From contig CATOSU010000001.1 of assembly GCA_951812615.1 (NCBI GenBank), positions 806,001 through 870,000 on the forward strand: 64,000 nucleotides of DNA, given 5' to 3'. The notes beneath the pieces are model-generated. The model did not search any database. It was not told the origin of the DNA and worked only from the letters and a program-made list of their open reading frames with translations. Positions within the stretch are counted from its first letter, which is position 1; each line of letters begins with the position of its first letter. This document shows, piece by piece, positions 8,423-18,550 of this stretch. The position numbers and the translations under genes are program-made. The stretch comes from an uncultured Paracoccaceae bacterium (GTDB lineage: Bacteria > Pseudomonadota > Alphaproteobacteria > Rhodobacterales > Rhodobacteraceae).

Positions 8423-9648
8423 AGAACAGGTTGTCGGCATTGCGGGCGTTCCGGCGCGTCCTTCTCACCCTTGGTCTGGTCTCGGCCCTGTCGGCCCCGG
8501 TCGCGGCGCAGGGCCTGTTTTCGCCAGCCTATATCGTCGATGCGGACGCGGTGACATATTACGAACTGGATCAGCGGATCCTGTTCATGCAGGTCCTGCG
8601 TCTGCCCGGCAATCCCGAGGAAACAGCCGCCGAGGAACTGATCAACGACCGGCTGAAACAGGCGGTGCTGCGTGACGTTGGCCTCGAGGCCAGCCCGGAA
8701 GCCATCAACGAAGCCCTGGACAACTTCGCGCAACGGGCCAATCTCAAGCGGGAAGAGTTCATCAAGGCCCTGGCGCAGGAAGGCGTGGATTACGAAACCC
8801 TCCGCGACTACGTGAAAATCAACATCGAATGGCGGGATTTCATTTCCGGCCAGTACCTGGGGCAGGCCCGGCCGACGCCGGAGGAAATCGACCGCGCGCT
8901 CGCTCTGGAGGGAAATGGCGGTCTACGGGTGCTGTTGTCGGAAATCGTCATCCCGGTCACGCCGCAGAATCTGCAGGCGGTTCAGGCTGAAGCGGACCGG
9001 ATCGCGGGCATTACCAGTTTTGAAGCCTTTTCGGCCGAGGCCGCCCGGTTCTCGGCGACCGAAAGCCGCGAAAACGGCGGCCGTCTGGACTGGATGCCGA
9101 TCAGCAACCTTCCGCCGGCGCTGCGCCCGGTCGTCCTTGCGCTCAAACCCGGAGAAGTGACCTCGCCGCTGGCCATCCCGAACGCTGTCGCCCTGTTTCA
9201 GATGCGCGACATACAGGAAGGCGCAACGCCGGTCCCGCGCCACGCCGAAATCGAGTACGCCGTGCTCTATATCGCCGGTGGCCGCAGCGCCGAAACGCTG
9301 GGACATGCCACCTATCTCCGCAGTGTCACCGACACCTGCGATGACCTTTATGCATCCGCTCTGGGACATCCGCACGAAGTCCTGTTCCGCGAAAGCATGG
9401 CACCGTCGCAGATCCCGCGCGACATCGCGCTCGAACTGGCCAAGCTGGACGAAGGCGAAATATCAACTGCGCTTACCTCGCGCGATGGGCGGCTTATGTT
9501 TGTCATGCTGTGTTCGCGCGCACCTGTCGCCTCGGACGAAGAGGCGCGCGAACAGGTAGCCATTTCCCTGACGCAGCAACGGCTGAATGCTCTGTCCGAC
9601 AGTCTGGTCGCACAATTGCGGGCGGACGCGCATATCGTCGAGAAATGA
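8413..9648 (+). CDS. surA: Periplasmic chaperone / peptidyl-prolyl isomerase SurA
   Basis: This 411-residue exported protein assists folding of outer-membrane proteins such as LptD, whose gene it overlaps by ten bases. The signal peptide runs to about residue 33 (SAPVAAQ). A SurA N-terminal helical domain (about 40-165) is followed by a parvulin (PPIC) domain at about 171-275, recognisable from VLLSEIVIPVT, ESRENGGRLDWMPISNLPPAL and LKPGEVTSPL. A second, degenerate repeat (RHAEIEYAVLYI onward) forms the C-terminal part. Position between lptD and pdxA is the classical one. Confidence 0.9.
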   Translation: MQLKNRLSALRAFRRVLLTLGLVSALSAPVAAQGLFSPAYIVDADAVTYYELDQRILFMQVLRLPGNPEETAAEELINDRLKQAVLRDVGLEASPEAINEALDNFAQRANLKREEFIKALAQEGVDYETLRDYVKINIEWRDFISGQYLGQARPTPEEIDRALALEGNGGLRVLLSEIVIPVTPQNLQAVQAEADRIAGITSFEAFSAEAARFSATESRENGGRLDWMPISNLPPALRPVVLALKPGEVTSPLAIPNAVALFQMRDIQEGATPVPRHAEIEYAVLYIAGGRSAETLGHATYLRSVTDTCDDLYASALGHPHEVLFRESMAPSQIPRDIALELAKLDEGEISTALTSRDGRLMFVMLCSRAPVASDEEAREQVAISLTQQRLNALSDSLVAQLRADAHIVEK

Positions 9649-10610
9649 CAGCGCCCGTCGCGCTCAGCTGTGGCGAACCGGCGGGGATCGGACCTGAGCT
9701 GGCGGTCCGGGCCTGGGACGAGCTGAGATCGGCCTGCCCGTTCTTCTGGATCGGAGATCCGGCACATCTGCCGCCAGGCACGCCCGTTCGCGAAATCATG
9801 GACCCGTCGGATACCCTGTCGGTGAACGAACGCGCGCTGCCGGTCTGGCCGCTGTCCTTCGGTGGGCCGGCCACGCCGGGCCGCCCCGACCCGGCCCACG
9901 CAGCCGGCGTGATCGCGGCCATCGAAACCGGCGTGCGGCTGGTTCAGTCCGGCGCGGCCGGTGCCTTGTGCACGGCGCCGATCCACAAGAAGGCGCTGAT
10001 CGACGGGGCAGGCTTTGCCTATCCCGGCCATACCGAGTTTCTGGCAGCCCTTGCCGGGGTCGACCGGGTTGTGATGATGCTGGCCAGCCCGGCATTGCGC
10101 GTGGTGCCCGCCACCATCCATATCGCCATCGCGGAGGTTCCCGGGGCGCTGACACCCGATCTGTTGCGGGACACGATCCGCATCACCGCGGATGGGTTGC
10201 GGCAGCGGTTCGGGCTGCGCTCCCCGCGTATTGCCGTGGCGGGGCTCAACCCCCATGCCGGCGAAGGCGGCGCCATGGGCATCGAGGAACGCGACTGGAT
10301 CCGCGCGCTGATCGACGGGGTGAACCTGCCCGGTGTCACGGTCACCGGCCCGCATCCCGCCGACACCCTGTTTCACGCTGCCGCACGGGACCGCTATGAC
10401 GCAGCCATCTGCATGTACCACGATCAGGCGCTGATCCCGATCAAAACGCTGGATTTCGACCGCGGCGTGAACGTGACGCTGGGGCTGCCATTCGTGCGCA
10501 CCTCGCCCGATCACGGCACGGCCTTCGATATTGCCGGCAAAGGCATCGCAAACCCGCTCAGCCTGATCGAGGCCCTGAAGCTGGCCCGCTCCATGGCGCA
10601 GACCGGATGA
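9645..10610 (+). CDS. pdxA: 4-hydroxythreonine-4-phosphate dehydrogenase PdxA
   Basis: This 321-residue enzyme of pyridoxal-phosphate synthesis oxidises 4-phosphohydroxy-L-threonine with NAD. Diagnostic segments are the N-terminal [12 protein letters not shown], the metal-binding [35 protein letters not shown] and [14 protein letters not shown]. The start ([11 protein letters not shown]) is an ATG overlapping the surA stop by four bases (ATGA). The frame remains open upstream inside surA, but only this start fits the family. The gene also overlaps rsmA by four bases. Confidence 0.95.
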   Translation: MTAPVALSCGEPAGIGPELAVRAWDELRSACPFFWIGDPAHLPPGTPVREIMDPSDTLSVNERALPVWPLSFGGPATPGRPDPAHAAGVIAAIETGVRLVQSGAAGALCTAPIHKKALIDGAGFAYPGHTEFLAALAGVDRVVMMLASPALRVVPATIHIAIAEVPGALTPDLLRDTIRITADGLRQRFGLRSPRIAVAGLNPHAGEGGAMGIEERDWIRALIDGVNLPGVTVTGPHPADTLFHAAARDRYDAAICMYHDQALIPIKTLDFDRGVNVTLGLPFVRTSPDHGTAFDIAGKGIANPLSLIEALKLARSMAQTG

Positions 10611-11446
10611 GCCGGCTCGACGACCTTCCACCGCTGCGGGAGGTGATCGCCACGCACGGGCTCAGCGCGAAAAAGGCGCTGGGTCAGAATTTCCTGCTCG
10701 ATCTCAATCTCACGGCCAAGATCGCCCGGCAGGCCGGGGACCTGACCGCCACTGACGTGCTGGAAATCGGTCCCGGCCCGGGCGGGTTGACGCGCGGGTT
10801 GCTGGCCAGTGGCGCACGCCGTGTGCTGGTGGTCGAAAAGGACGCCCGCTGCCTGCCCGCGCTGGCCGAGATTGCCGCCGCCTATCCCGGCCGGCTGCAG
10901 GTGCTGGAAGGCGACGCGCTGGAAATCGATCCGCTGGTCCACCTGACCCCGCCGATCCACGTGGCGGCCAACCTGCCCTACAACATAGGAACCGAGCTGC
11001 TGGTGCGCTGGCTGACCCCGGCGGAGTGGCCGCCGTTCTGGCGCAGCCTGACGCTGATGTTTCAGCGCGAGGTCGCCGAGCGGATCGTGGCCCGGCCCGG
11101 CACCAAGGCCTATGGGCGGCTTGCGGTGCTGGCCCAGTGGCGCACCGAGGCGCGCATTGTCATGTCCCTGCCGCCCGAGGCCTTCACGCCGCCGCCCAAG
11201 GTGGCCAGCGCGGTTGTGCATCTGACTGCGCTGCCCGCACCCCGCTGGCCGGCCGATCCCGACATCCTGTCGCGGGTTGTGGCCGCGGCCTTCAACCAGC
11301 GCCGCAAGATGCTGCGCGCAGCACTCAAAAAACTGTCGCCGGACATCGAAGACCGGTTGCGTACCGCCGGCATCAGGCCCACCGATCGCGCCGAGCAGGT
11401 GCCGATCGAAGCCTTCTGCGCCCTGGCCCGCAGCTTCGAAGGCTGA
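10607..11446 (+). CDS. rsmA: 16S rRNA dimethyladenosine transferase RsmA/KsgA
   Basis: This 279-residue S-adenosylmethionine-dependent enzyme dimethylates two adjacent adenines near the 3' end of 16S rRNA. The sequence shows [10 protein letters not shown] at the start, the SAM-binding motif [17 protein letters not shown] and motif [13 protein letters not shown]. The C-terminal helical domain contains [15 protein letters not shown]. It is the last gene of the lptG-lptD-surA-pdxA-rsmA operon and ends against the paired palindromes at 11448-11489. Confidence 0.96.
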   Translation: MSRLDDLPPLREVIATHGLSAKKALGQNFLLDLNLTAKIARQAGDLTATDVLEIGPGPGGLTRGLLASGARRVLVVEKDARCLPALAEIAAAYPGRLQVLEGDALEIDPLVHLTPPIHVAANLPYNIGTELLVRWLTPAEWPPFWRSLTLMFQREVAERIVARPGTKAYGRLAVLAQWRTEARIVMSLPPEAFTPPPKVASAVVHLTALPAPRWPADPDILSRVVAAAFNQRRKMLRAALKKLSPDIEDRLRTAGIRPTDRAEQVPIEAFCALARSFEG

Positions 11447-11447
11447 C

Positions 11448-11489
11448 GCGAATTGTCGACAATTCGCATGCAATTCGTTGACGAATTGC
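11448..11489. repeat. Two adjacent palindromes between convergent rsmA and yibQ-like gene
   Basis: A 20-bp perfect palindrome (11448-11467, centre GTCGAC) is followed after two bases by an 8-bp perfect hairpin with loop TTGA (11470-11489). The second unit matches the third unit at 3453-3472 except in the loop, including the preceding CAT. Like that cluster it separates two convergent genes, so it probably acts as a two-way terminator or belongs to a dispersed intergenic repeat family. Confidence 0.7.
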
Positions 11490-11494
11490 CGTGC

Positions 11495-13477
11495 TCAGTT
11501 GCCGGTGTCGCGCAACAACGCCGCCGACAGCGGCGCCAGAGCCACCCGGCTGGCGCGGTCCTGCAGCCCCCACAGCAGCAAGGCTGAAATCGTGTCCGGG
11601 CGCACCCGGCCCAGCATCACCACTGCGCCTTCCTGATCGGCCCGGAACGCGGCCTGATCCAGAAACCGCCGGATCGTGTCGGGGGTCTGGCCGGCGCCGT
11701 CAAAATCCCGAAAGACCACCGCCGACGGCACGCCCTTGCGAGCGGCCAGCTTCTGCACCGTGTTCAGCCCGTTGCTCTGCGTTACCAGCCCCCGGCCGGT
11801 GCCACCGGCAATCGCCGTGACCTGATCCGACAGGGACCGGTTGCCCTGAAACCCGCTGCCGGTGCCTTCGACCATCGCCACGGTCTCCGGCAATGTGTTC
11901 AGCGCCGCGCCCAGCGACACCTCGGCATCCTGCGCCGTCGCCGCGGCGGGCAGATCGGTCAGCAAGGCCACTTCGAACCCGGCCTCGCGGTGCCGGGCCA
12001 GCTTGTCCCCGGCCTGCGGATCGTTGGGATCCAGCGCAAAGGTCAGCGGATAGGGGAATTCGCGCAGCGCTTCGGCACCGATCGCATCCGCATTGTCGAT
12101 CAGCACGATGGACATCAGCGGCTTTTTCGCAGGGTTCTCAAAGGCCACCGCGTAGCGTCGGATGGGCGGCTCTTCGGACGCGGCGCCATCGCCGGACGCC
12201 TGCGACACGCTGGGCAGGCGCGAGGCGCTTTCACTGCGTTCGGTCAGCGGCTTGACCCGGGTGCCGATGGTCGGGCCCCGGTCGGCCCCGTCCTCGTCGC
12301 CGCCCGATTGCGGCAACGCGGCCACCCGCGGGGCCGGCGGTTCGGCCGGGTCGGGTGTGGCCGGCTGATCGGGGGCCGGTGCGGGCTGCGCCGGCGGATC
12401 ACTGGCCACCGACGGGGCGGCAACGGGCTGTTCCGGGCTGGCCGTCACCGCGCCGGTGGCCGGATCGGCAACCGCGGGCTGTGACGGCGCGGCCCCGTCC
12501 GGGTCAGGCTTCTGGCCCGGTCCGGATGGGTCAGGCGTGTCATCGGCCCCCGGATCGGCCATGGCCTCACCCTGCCCCGCGGCGTCAACCTCGGGGTCGG
12601 ATACGGCGGCCACCTGCGGTGCCTCCTCTTCTTCCGGGGCCGTGCCGAAGCCCGAGCCGCTCTCGGCAATCTCCGGCGCGGCGGGCTGTGCGGGTTCGGA
12701 CGAGATCGGCTGATCCTCTCCCTGCGGCGCGGTCAGACCGCCGCCGGGCTGCGCCGGTGCCGCGGGTTGCTGTGCGATCGCCGTGACATCGGGGGCCGAA
12801 CCTGCCTCTGCCGGGTTTTCCAGCCCGGCGGTCGCACCGCCGACGGCAGGCCGGTTTCCGGACGTGGTGTCGGTGCCCTGCGGGCTGGCATCCGCACCGG
12901 CAGGCTGATCCGGAGCGGTCGCAGTCTGACCACCCGGTGCGCCGTTGCCGCCGCCGGCGGCGACGTCGGGCGCTGTCCCGTCCCCGCTCGGGGCATCAAT
13001 CGCGCCGGTGGCACCGGCGACCTCGGGCCGGGGCACGGGTTGCGTTTCGATTGCCTCGGGGCTGCTGTCGGCCCCGGGCTGCGCCGGCTGGCTGCCGGTC
13101 TGGCCTGCGCTCACGCTGTCGTCGGGCACCGCGGCAACTTCCGGCGCGGCCCCGTTTTCCTGCGGGCCGGTCAGCCCGCCGCTGCTTCCGCCCACGGCGG
13201 GACGCGCCGCCGGGTCGCGGTCGCCCGCGTCCAGCGCGCTGAGGTCATCTTCACCCGGCTGCGCCGAGGGGGCGGTGGGTGGCAGCTCGACCAGATCGGC
13301 GTCTTTGCCCGCCGCCGGACGATCACCGCCGGCCCCGTCCGCGGGCGAAGCAACCCGGCCGGGATCGGTGCCCACGTCAGGGCTGGGCGGGAGCGGCGTC
13401 ATCAGCGACAACGCGCCCAGGCCCGCCACCGATATGATGCCACCAAAGACCAGCCCGGAAAATATTCCGCGTGCCAC
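11495..13477 (-). CDS. Divergent polysaccharide deacetylase family protein (YibQ-like)
   Basis: This 660-residue protein has an N-terminal signal anchor (about residues 1-28). A very long Pro/Ala/Gly/Asp-rich, low-complexity region (about 30-440) with imperfect QP..P.. repeats follows. The C-terminal domain (about 445-655) belongs to the divergent polysaccharide deacetylase family (YibQ, Pfam DUF610 type): SIVLIDNADAIGAEAL, FPYPLTFALDPND, VAMVEGTGSGFQGN and a late VVFRDFD. Its role, probably in envelope polysaccharide or peptidoglycan handling, is unproven. The start is a GTG preceded by AGAGAGG. In some Rhodobacter genomes, as I recall, a yibQ lies between trpE and trpG; here it is inverted and no trpE is present. 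Confidence 0.8.
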   Translation of the reverse strand: MARGIFSGLVFGGIISVAGLGALSLMTPLPPSPDVGTDPGRVASPADGAGGDRPAAGKDADLVELPPTAPSAQPGEDDLSALDAGDRDPAARPAVGGSSGGLTGPQENGAAPEVAAVPDDSVSAGQTGSQPAQPGADSSPEAIETQPVPRPEVAGATGAIDAPSGDGTAPDVAAGGGNGAPGGQTATAPDQPAGADASPQGTDTTSGNRPAVGGATAGLENPAEAGSAPDVTAIAQQPAAPAQPGGGLTAPQGEDQPISSEPAQPAAPEIAESGSGFGTAPEEEEAPQVAAVSDPEVDAAGQGEAMADPGADDTPDPSGPGQKPDPDGAAPSQPAVADPATGAVTASPEQPVAAPSVASDPPAQPAPAPDQPATPDPAEPPAPRVAALPQSGGDEDGADRGPTIGTRVKPLTERSESASRLPSVSQASGDGAASEEPPIRRYAVAFENPAKKPLMSIVLIDNADAIGAEALREFPYPLTFALDPNDPQAGDKLARHREAGFEVALLTDLPAAATAQDAEVSLGAALNTLPETVAMVEGTGSGFQGNRSLSDQVTAIAGGTGRGLVTQSNGLNTVQKLAARKGVPSAVVFRDFDGAGQTPDTIRRFLDQAAFRADQEGAVVMLGRVRPDTISALLLWGLQDRASRVALAPLSAALLRDTGN

Positions 13478-13627
13478 TGCCTGACCTCTCTTTCTTCTGT
13501 TCGGTGCCGGATTGCGCCGCGCCCTTGACGCTGGCGGCCAAGCCTGAACATGTATGCTCCGACCACTATACCGCGTCCGGGCTACCGGGCTCTACCCCTT
13601 TGTGAATGCGTACAAGAAGCTGCCAAA

Positions 13628-14209
13628 ATGCTGCTGCTGATCGACAACTACGACAGTTTTACCTACAACCTCGTGCATTATCTGGGCGAGCTGGGCGCAG
13701 AACCCGTGGTGCGCCGCAATGACGCGCTGAGCGCGGCCGAAGCCATGGCGATGAACCCCGCCGGCATTCTGCTGTCACCGGGGCCCTGCGATCCGGATCA
13801 GGCCGGGATCTGTCTGGACCTGACCCGCGCCGCGGCCGAAACCCGCACGCCGCTTTTCGGTGTCTGCCTTGGCCATCAGACGATCGGACAGGCCTTTGGC
13901 GGGCGCGTCGTCCGCTGTGACGAGATCGTGCACGGCAAGCTGGGAACCATGCATCATACCGCCACCGGCGTGTTCCGCAATCTGCCGTCGCCGTTTGATG
14001 CCACCCGGTATCATTCGCTGGTCGTCGACCGCGACAGCCTGCCGGAGACGCTGGAGATCACGGCCTGGCTGGATAACGGGACGATCATGGGGCTGCAGCA
14101 CCGAGAGTTGCCTATCCACGGGGTTCAGTTCCACCCGGAATCGATTGCCTCGGAGCACGGCTATCAGTTGCTCCGGAATTTTCTCGACGACATGAAGGTG
14201 CCGGCATGA
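13628..14209 (+). CDS. trpG: Anthranilate synthase glutamine amidotransferase subunit
   Basis: This 193-residue class-I glutamine amidotransferase hands ammonia to TrpE for anthranilate synthesis. The catalytic Cys80 lies in [16 protein letters not shown] and the His169/Glu171 pair in [13 protein letters not shown]. The chosen start is the ATG giving [19 protein letters not shown], the normal family N-terminus; an in-frame upstream ATG would add 26 unrelated residues. It overlaps trpD by four bases. The partner trpE is not in this window. Confidence 0.95.
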   Translation: MLLLIDNYDSFTYNLVHYLGELGAEPVVRRNDALSAAEAMAMNPAGILLSPGPCDPDQAGICLDLTRAAAETRTPLFGVCLGHQTIGQAFGGRVVRCDEIVHGKLGTMHHTATGVFRNLPSPFDATRYHSLVVDRDSLPETLEITAWLDNGTIMGLQHRELPIHGVQFHPESIASEHGYQLLRNFLDDMKVPA

Positions 14210-15225
14210 GCGATGCACTGAAACCCCTGATTGGCGCCGCCGCCGAGCGCCCGCTGACACGCGAAGAGGCCGAGCAGGCCTTCGGCGTTCTGTTCAACGG
14301 CGAGGCCACGCCCAGCCAGATCGGCGGGCTGTTGATGGCGCTGCGCACGCGCGGCGAAACCGTGGACGAATACGCCGCCGCCGCCGCCGTGATGCGCGCC
14401 AAGTGCCACGCGGTGCGCGCGCCCGAGGGCGCGATGGACATCGTCGGCACCGGGGGTGACGGCAAAGGCACACTGAACATCTCGACCGCGACCGCTTTCG
14501 TGGTGGCCGGTGCCGGGGTTCCCGTGGCCAAGCACGGCAACCGCAACCTGAGCTCCAAATCCGGGGCGGCGGATGCGCTGGCTCAGCTGGGCATCAACGT
14601 GATGATCGGCGCGCAAGCCGTTGAAAGGGTGATCAAAGAGGCGGGAATAGGATTTATGATGGCGCCCATGCACCATCCCGCAATGGCCCATGTTGGCCCG
14701 GTGCGGGCAGAGCTGGGGACGCGCACGATCTTCAACATCCTCGGGCCGCTGACCAACCCGGCCGGGGTCAAACGGCAGCTGACCGGGGCGTTTTCCCGGG
14801 CGCTGATCCGGCCCATGGCCGAAACGCTGGCACAGCTGGGGTCCGAACGCGCCTGGCTGGTGCACGGGTCAGATGGCACTGACGAACTGACCATCACCGG
14901 GGTCAGCTGGATCGCCGCACTGGAGGACGGTGCGGTGAAGGAAGCAGAACTGCACCCCGAGGACGCCGGCCTGCCGGTGCACCCGTTCGAGGAGATCCTC
15001 GGCGGCACACCCGAAGACAACGCCGTCGCGTTCCGCGCGCTGCTGGAGGGTACGCCATCGGCCTACCGGGACGCGGTGTTGCTGAACGCCGCGGCAGCGC
15101 TGGTCGTCGCCGACAAGGTCAGCGACCTGCGCGACGGGGTTGCGCTGGCAAAAGAAAGCATCGACAGCGGTGCGGCGAAATCGCGGATCGAAACCGTCGC
15201 CCGGGCGACGCAGGAGGCGGCATGA
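14206..15225 (+). CDS. trpD: Anthranilate phosphoribosyltransferase
   Basis: This 339-residue enzyme transfers phosphoribose from PRPP to anthranilate, the second step of tryptophan synthesis. The glycine-rich PRPP-binding loop [20 protein letters not shown] and the [17 protein letters not shown] segment are clear. So is [15 protein letters not shown] in the C-terminal alpha/beta domain. The ATG overlaps the trpG stop (ATGA) and the gene overlaps trpC by four bases. Confidence 0.96.
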   Translation: MSDALKPLIGAAAERPLTREEAEQAFGVLFNGEATPSQIGGLLMALRTRGETVDEYAAAAAVMRAKCHAVRAPEGAMDIVGTGGDGKGTLNISTATAFVVAGAGVPVAKHGNRNLSSKSGAADALAQLGINVMIGAQAVERVIKEAGIGFMMAPMHHPAMAHVGPVRAELGTRTIFNILGPLTNPAGVKRQLTGAFSRALIRPMAETLAQLGSERAWLVHGSDGTDELTITGVSWIAALEDGAVKEAELHPEDAGLPVHPFEEILGGTPEDNAVAFRALLEGTPSAYRDAVLLNAAAALVVADKVSDLRDGVALAKESIDSGAAKSRIETVARATQEAA

Positions 15226-16034
15226 GCGGCACCATTCTCGACAAGATCAAGGCCTACAAGCTGGAAGAGGTTGCTGCCGACAAGGCCGCCCGCCCGATGG
15301 CCGAGATGGAGGCCGCCGCCCAGCAGGCCGGACCGGTCCGGCCCTTTGCTGCCGCACTGCAGCGGGCGAGCCGTGAAGGCTATGGCCTGATCGCCGAGAT
15401 CAAGAAGGCCAGCCCGTCCAAGGGGCTGATCCGCGAGGATTTTGACCCGCCGTCGCTGGCCGCGGCCTATGCCGCCGGCGGCGCGACCTGTCTGAGCGTG
15501 TTGACCGACACGCCCAGCTTTCAGGGTGCCAAGTCCTTCCTGACCGACGCGCGCGCCGCCTGCGACCTGCCGGTCCTGCGCAAGGATTTCATGTACGACC
15601 CCTATCAGGTCGCCGAGGCGCGGGCGCTGGGAGCCGATTGCATTCTGATCATCATGGCCAGCGTGTCGGACGCGCAGGCGCACGAGCTGGAAGATGCCGC
15701 CGCGGGCTGGAACATGGACGCGCTGATCGAGGTGCATGACGCCGCCGAGCTGGAACGGGCGGCCCGGCTGAAAAGCCAATTGATCGGGATAAACAACCGC
15801 AATCTCAATACGTTCGAGACCACGCTTGATACCACACGCACGCTGGCCAAACAGGTGCCGCATGATCGCACGATCGTGTCGGAAAGCGGCCTGTTCGAAC
15901 CCGGCGACCTGTCGGACATGGCCCGCTACGGGGTGCGCAGTTTCCTGATCGGCGAAAGCCTGATGCGGCAGGCAGACGTGACGGCGGCGACCAAGACGCT
16001 TCTGGCCAGCCCGCTGAGGTCCGGAGGAATGTAA
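15222..16034 (+). CDS. trpC: Indole-3-glycerol phosphate synthase
   Basis: This 270-residue TIM-barrel enzyme closes the indole ring in tryptophan synthesis. Family signatures are [61 protein letters not shown] and the C-terminal [20 protein letters not shown]. It is a stand-alone domain, not fused to TrpF. It overlaps trpD by four bases and moaC by one (TAATG). Confidence 0.96.
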   Translation: MSGTILDKIKAYKLEEVAADKAARPMAEMEAAAQQAGPVRPFAAALQRASREGYGLIAEIKKASPSKGLIREDFDPPSLAAAYAAGGATCLSVLTDTPSFQGAKSFLTDARAACDLPVLRKDFMYDPYQVAEARALGADCILIIMASVSDAQAHELEDAAAGWNMDALIEVHDAAELERAARLKSQLIGINNRNLNTFETTLDTTRTLAKQVPHDRTIVSESGLFEPGDLSDMARYGVRSFLIGESLMRQADVTAATKTLLASPLRSGGM

Positions 16035-16507
16035 TGGCGCTTACGCATTTCGACGCCAAGGGCGATGCCCACATGGTCGACGTGTCCGACAAGGCGGTGA
16101 CCGACCGTGTGGCGATTGCCGCCGGTTACGTGAAGATGGCAGTGGAAACCTTTGAAATCGTATCAGAAGGCCGCGCGAAGAAGGGCGATGTGCTGGGCAT
16201 TGCGCGGCTGGCCGGCATCATGGGCGCCAAGAAAACACCCGATCTGATCCCCCTGTGCCACCCGCTGCCGGTGACAAAGGTCGCAGTGGAACTGACGCTG
16301 GACCCGGACCTGCCGGGGGTGCGGATTGAGGCGACGGTGAAAACCACCGGCCAGACCGGGGTCGAGATGGAAGCCCTGACCGCCGTGTCGACTGCGGCAC
16401 TGACGGTCTATGACATGGTCAAGGCCGTGGACAAGGGCATGGACATCGGCGGAATCCGTGTCCTGCTGAAAGACGGTGGAAAATCAGGGCGGTACGAGGC
16501 GACATGA
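16034..16507 (+). CDS. moaC: Cyclic pyranopterin monophosphate synthase MoaC
   Basis: This 157-residue enzyme completes conversion of GTP into cyclic pyranopterin monophosphate in molybdenum-cofactor synthesis. The sequence contains [38 protein letters not shown] and the C-terminal [20 protein letters not shown] followed by KAVDKGM. These carry the conserved Lys, His and Glu active-site residues. It is embedded in the trp-moa-moe-lexA operon; the cofactor made here would be used by the nitrate reductase encoded 34 kb away. Confidence 0.96.
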   Translation: MALTHFDAKGDAHMVDVSDKAVTDRVAIAAGYVKMAVETFEIVSEGRAKKGDVLGIARLAGIMGAKKTPDLIPLCHPLPVTKVAVELTLDPDLPGVRIEATVKTTGQTGVEMEALTAVSTAALTVYDMVKAVDKGMDIGGIRVLLKDGGKSGRYEAT

Positions 16508-17676
16508 TATCAGTCAGTGACGCCAGGGCGCGCCTGCTGGCGCTGGTCAGCGAACTGCCGGAAGAAGAGGTTCCGCTGACCGAGGCCGCCGGCCGGGTGC
16601 TGGCGCGGGACGTGACCGCCCGGCGGAACCAGCCGCCCTTTGCGGCTTCGGCGATGGATGGTTATGCGCTGAAGTCCGCAGAGGCTGAACAGCACGCCCA
16701 GTTCAAGGTGATCGGCGAAAGCGCGGCAGGATCGCGATTTCCCGGTCCGGTGGGCCCCGGTCAGGCGGTGCGGATCTTTACCGGCGCACCGATCCCCGAA
16801 GGGGCCGATTTCGTCGTCATTCAGGAAAACGTATCGCGCACGGGCGACCTGATCACGATTGATGAAGATCCGGGATCACAGGACAATATCCGTCCCGCCG
16901 GTGTCGATTTCGTCGCCGGCGCCGTGGTTGCGGGCCATCGCGTTCTGGGCCCGCAGGATATCGCCCTGCTGGCCTCGATGAACATCGACCGCGTGCCGGT
17001 TGTGCGCAAGCCGGTGGTGGCGCTGATGGCGACCGGCGACGAGTTGGTCCTGCCCGGGGAAACGCCGGGCCCGGATCAGATCCTCGCCTCGAACACGTTC
17101 GGGCTGCGGGCGATGCTGCAGGCCGCCGGCGCCGCGCCGCGGATGCTGCCGATCGCCCGTGATACGATTTCGTCGCTGGCAACGGCCTTTGGGCTGGCCG
17201 GAGAGGCAGACCTGATCATCACCGTCGGCGGGGCCTCGGTCGGAGACCATGATCTTGTTGCCGAAGCTGCCGAGGGGCTGGGTCTGAACCGGTCCTTCTA
17301 CAAGGTCGCGATGCGTCCGGGCAAGCCGCTGATGGCCGGGAAAATGGGCAGCGCGGCAATGGTCGGACTTCCGGGAAATCCGGTATCTGCAATGGTTTGT
17401 GGCGAAATATTCATCCTTCCGATGATCCGGGAGATGCTGGGCCTGCCGCCCGATATCGGCCCGGTGCGGAGCGCGCCCCTGACCGAACCGCTGGAGCCGA
17501 ACGGGCCGCGGGAACATTACATGCGGGCCCGGGCGGACAATGGACGGATCACCGCCTTCGCGCGGCAGGACAGTTCGTTGCTGACCGTACTGGCGGCGGC
17601 AAACGCGCTGTTGATCCGGCCCCCGAACGACCCGGCCCGCGCCGCCGGCGACATGGTTTCTTACCTGGAAATCTGA
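16504..17676 (+). CDS. moeA: Molybdopterin molybdotransferase MoeA (copy 1)
   Basis: This 390-residue protein inserts molybdenum into adenylylated molybdopterin. Visible motifs are [64 protein letters not shown] and [12 protein letters not shown], spread over the usual MoeA domains. The start overlaps the moaC stop (ATGA). It differs clearly in sequence from the second MoeA-type protein encoded in the nar operon at 57488, so the two are not recent duplicates. Confidence 0.94.
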   Translation: MISVSDARARLLALVSELPEEEVPLTEAAGRVLARDVTARRNQPPFAASAMDGYALKSAEAEQHAQFKVIGESAAGSRFPGPVGPGQAVRIFTGAPIPEGADFVVIQENVSRTGDLITIDEDPGSQDNIRPAGVDFVAGAVVAGHRVLGPQDIALLASMNIDRVPVVRKPVVALMATGDELVLPGETPGPDQILASNTFGLRAMLQAAGAAPRMLPIARDTISSLATAFGLAGEADLIITVGGASVGDHDLVAEAAEGLGLNRSFYKVAMRPGKPLMAGKMGSAAMVGLPGNPVSAMVCGEIFILPMIREMLGLPPDIGPVRSAPLTEPLEPNGPREHYMRARADNGRITAFARQDSSLLTVLAAANALLIRPPNDPARAAGDMVSYLEI

Positions 17677-17693
17677 CGGTTTCAGCGGAATTG

Positions 17694-17722
17694 TTGACAC
17701 AAAACGGGAACATGCGTAGAAC
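17694..17722 (+). promoter_or_regulatory. lexA promoter with overlapping SOS (LexA) box
   Basis: TTGACA at 17694-17699 and TAGAAC at 17717-17722 are 17 bases apart, a good sigma-70 spacing. The sequence at 17708-17722 is GAAC-N7-GAAC, the alphaproteobacterial LexA operator (GTTC-N7-GTTC on the other strand). It covers the -10 region, as expected for autorepression of lexA. A third GAAC lies at 17729, and a CATGCGT/ACGCATG inverted repeat spans 17711-17737. Confidence 0.85.
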
Positions 17723-17755
17723 AAACATGAACGCATGCAACGTGGGGCGTGAGCA

Positions 17756-18451
17756 ATGTTGACGAAAAAGCAGCTGGAACTGCTGGAATTTATTCAAAAA
17801 AGGGTACAACGCGACGGCGTACCGCCGAGCTTTGACGAAATGAAGCTGGCGCTGGACCTGCGCAGCAAGTCGGGCATTCATCGCCTGATCACGGCGCTGG
17901 AGGAACGCGGGTTCATCCGGCGGCTGGCGCATCGCGCCCGCGCCATCGAGATCGTGAAGCTGCCCGAAAGCATGGGCGGCGAGCCCACCACAGGGTTTCA
18001 GCCGCGCGTGATCCAGGGTGACAAGGGCGCCGCCACGGCAGCCAATCTTGACCCGGTTGTCGCCGCGGCGACCGAAGTGCCGCTGGTCGGGCGCATCGCG
18101 GCCGGCGTTCCGATCGAAGCGATCAGCGATGACGCGCATCAGGTCGCGGTTCCGCAACAGATGCTGCGCAATTCCGGCCGGCATTTCGCGCTGGAGGTCA
18201 AGGGCGACTCGATGTCCGGGATCGGCATCAATGACGGCGACGTCGTGGTCATCCGTGAAACCGGGGCGGCCGAAAACGGCGATATCGTCGTTGCCCAGGT
18301 TGAAAGCTACGAGGCAACGCTGAAACGGTTCCTGCGCAAGGGCAACGCCATCGCGCTGGAAGCCGCCAACCCGGCCTATGAAACCCGGGTTTTCCCCGAG
18401 GATCAGGTCGAGGTGCAGGGCATTCTGGTCGGTCTCATCCGCACCTACTGA
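17756..18451 (+). CDS. lexA: SOS-response repressor LexA
   Basis: This 231-residue repressor/autoprotease controls the SOS regulon. The N-terminal winged helix-turn-helix (about 1-65, [17 protein letters not shown] to [16 protein letters not shown]) binds the operator. The self-cleavage bond is Ala116-Gly117 in RIAAGVPI. The catalytic dyad is Ser152 (KGDSMSG) and Lys190 (YEATLKRF). The gene has its own promoter with a LexA box about 35 bases upstream, although it also follows moeA closely and could receive read-through. Confidence 0.97.
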   Translation: MLTKKQLELLEFIQKRVQRDGVPPSFDEMKLALDLRSKSGIHRLITALEERGFIRRLAHRARAIEIVKLPESMGGEPTTGFQPRVIQGDKGAATAANLDPVVAAATEVPLVGRIAAGVPIEAISDDAHQVAVPQQMLRNSGRHFALEVKGDSMSGIGINDGDVVVIRETGAAENGDIVVAQVESYEATLKRFLRKGNAIALEAANPAYETRVFPEDQVEVQGILVGLIRTY

Positions 18452-18469
18452 CCCCTGGCAACGAAACAA

Positions 18470-18491
18470 GCGGGACGCAACAGCGCCCCGC
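18470..18491. terminator. Hairpin between convergent lexA and RTX gene
   Basis: A 9-bp stem with one mismatch (18470-18478 with 18483-18491) and loop AACA follows lexA by 18 bases. There is no strong T-run, so this is only a possible terminator for the convergent pair. Confidence 0.35.
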
Positions 18492-18550
18492 CTGACCGCC
18501 ACGCTTCCCCCCAAGTCGGCGCGGATCGCTGCATGTCGTGTCAGCCGGCG

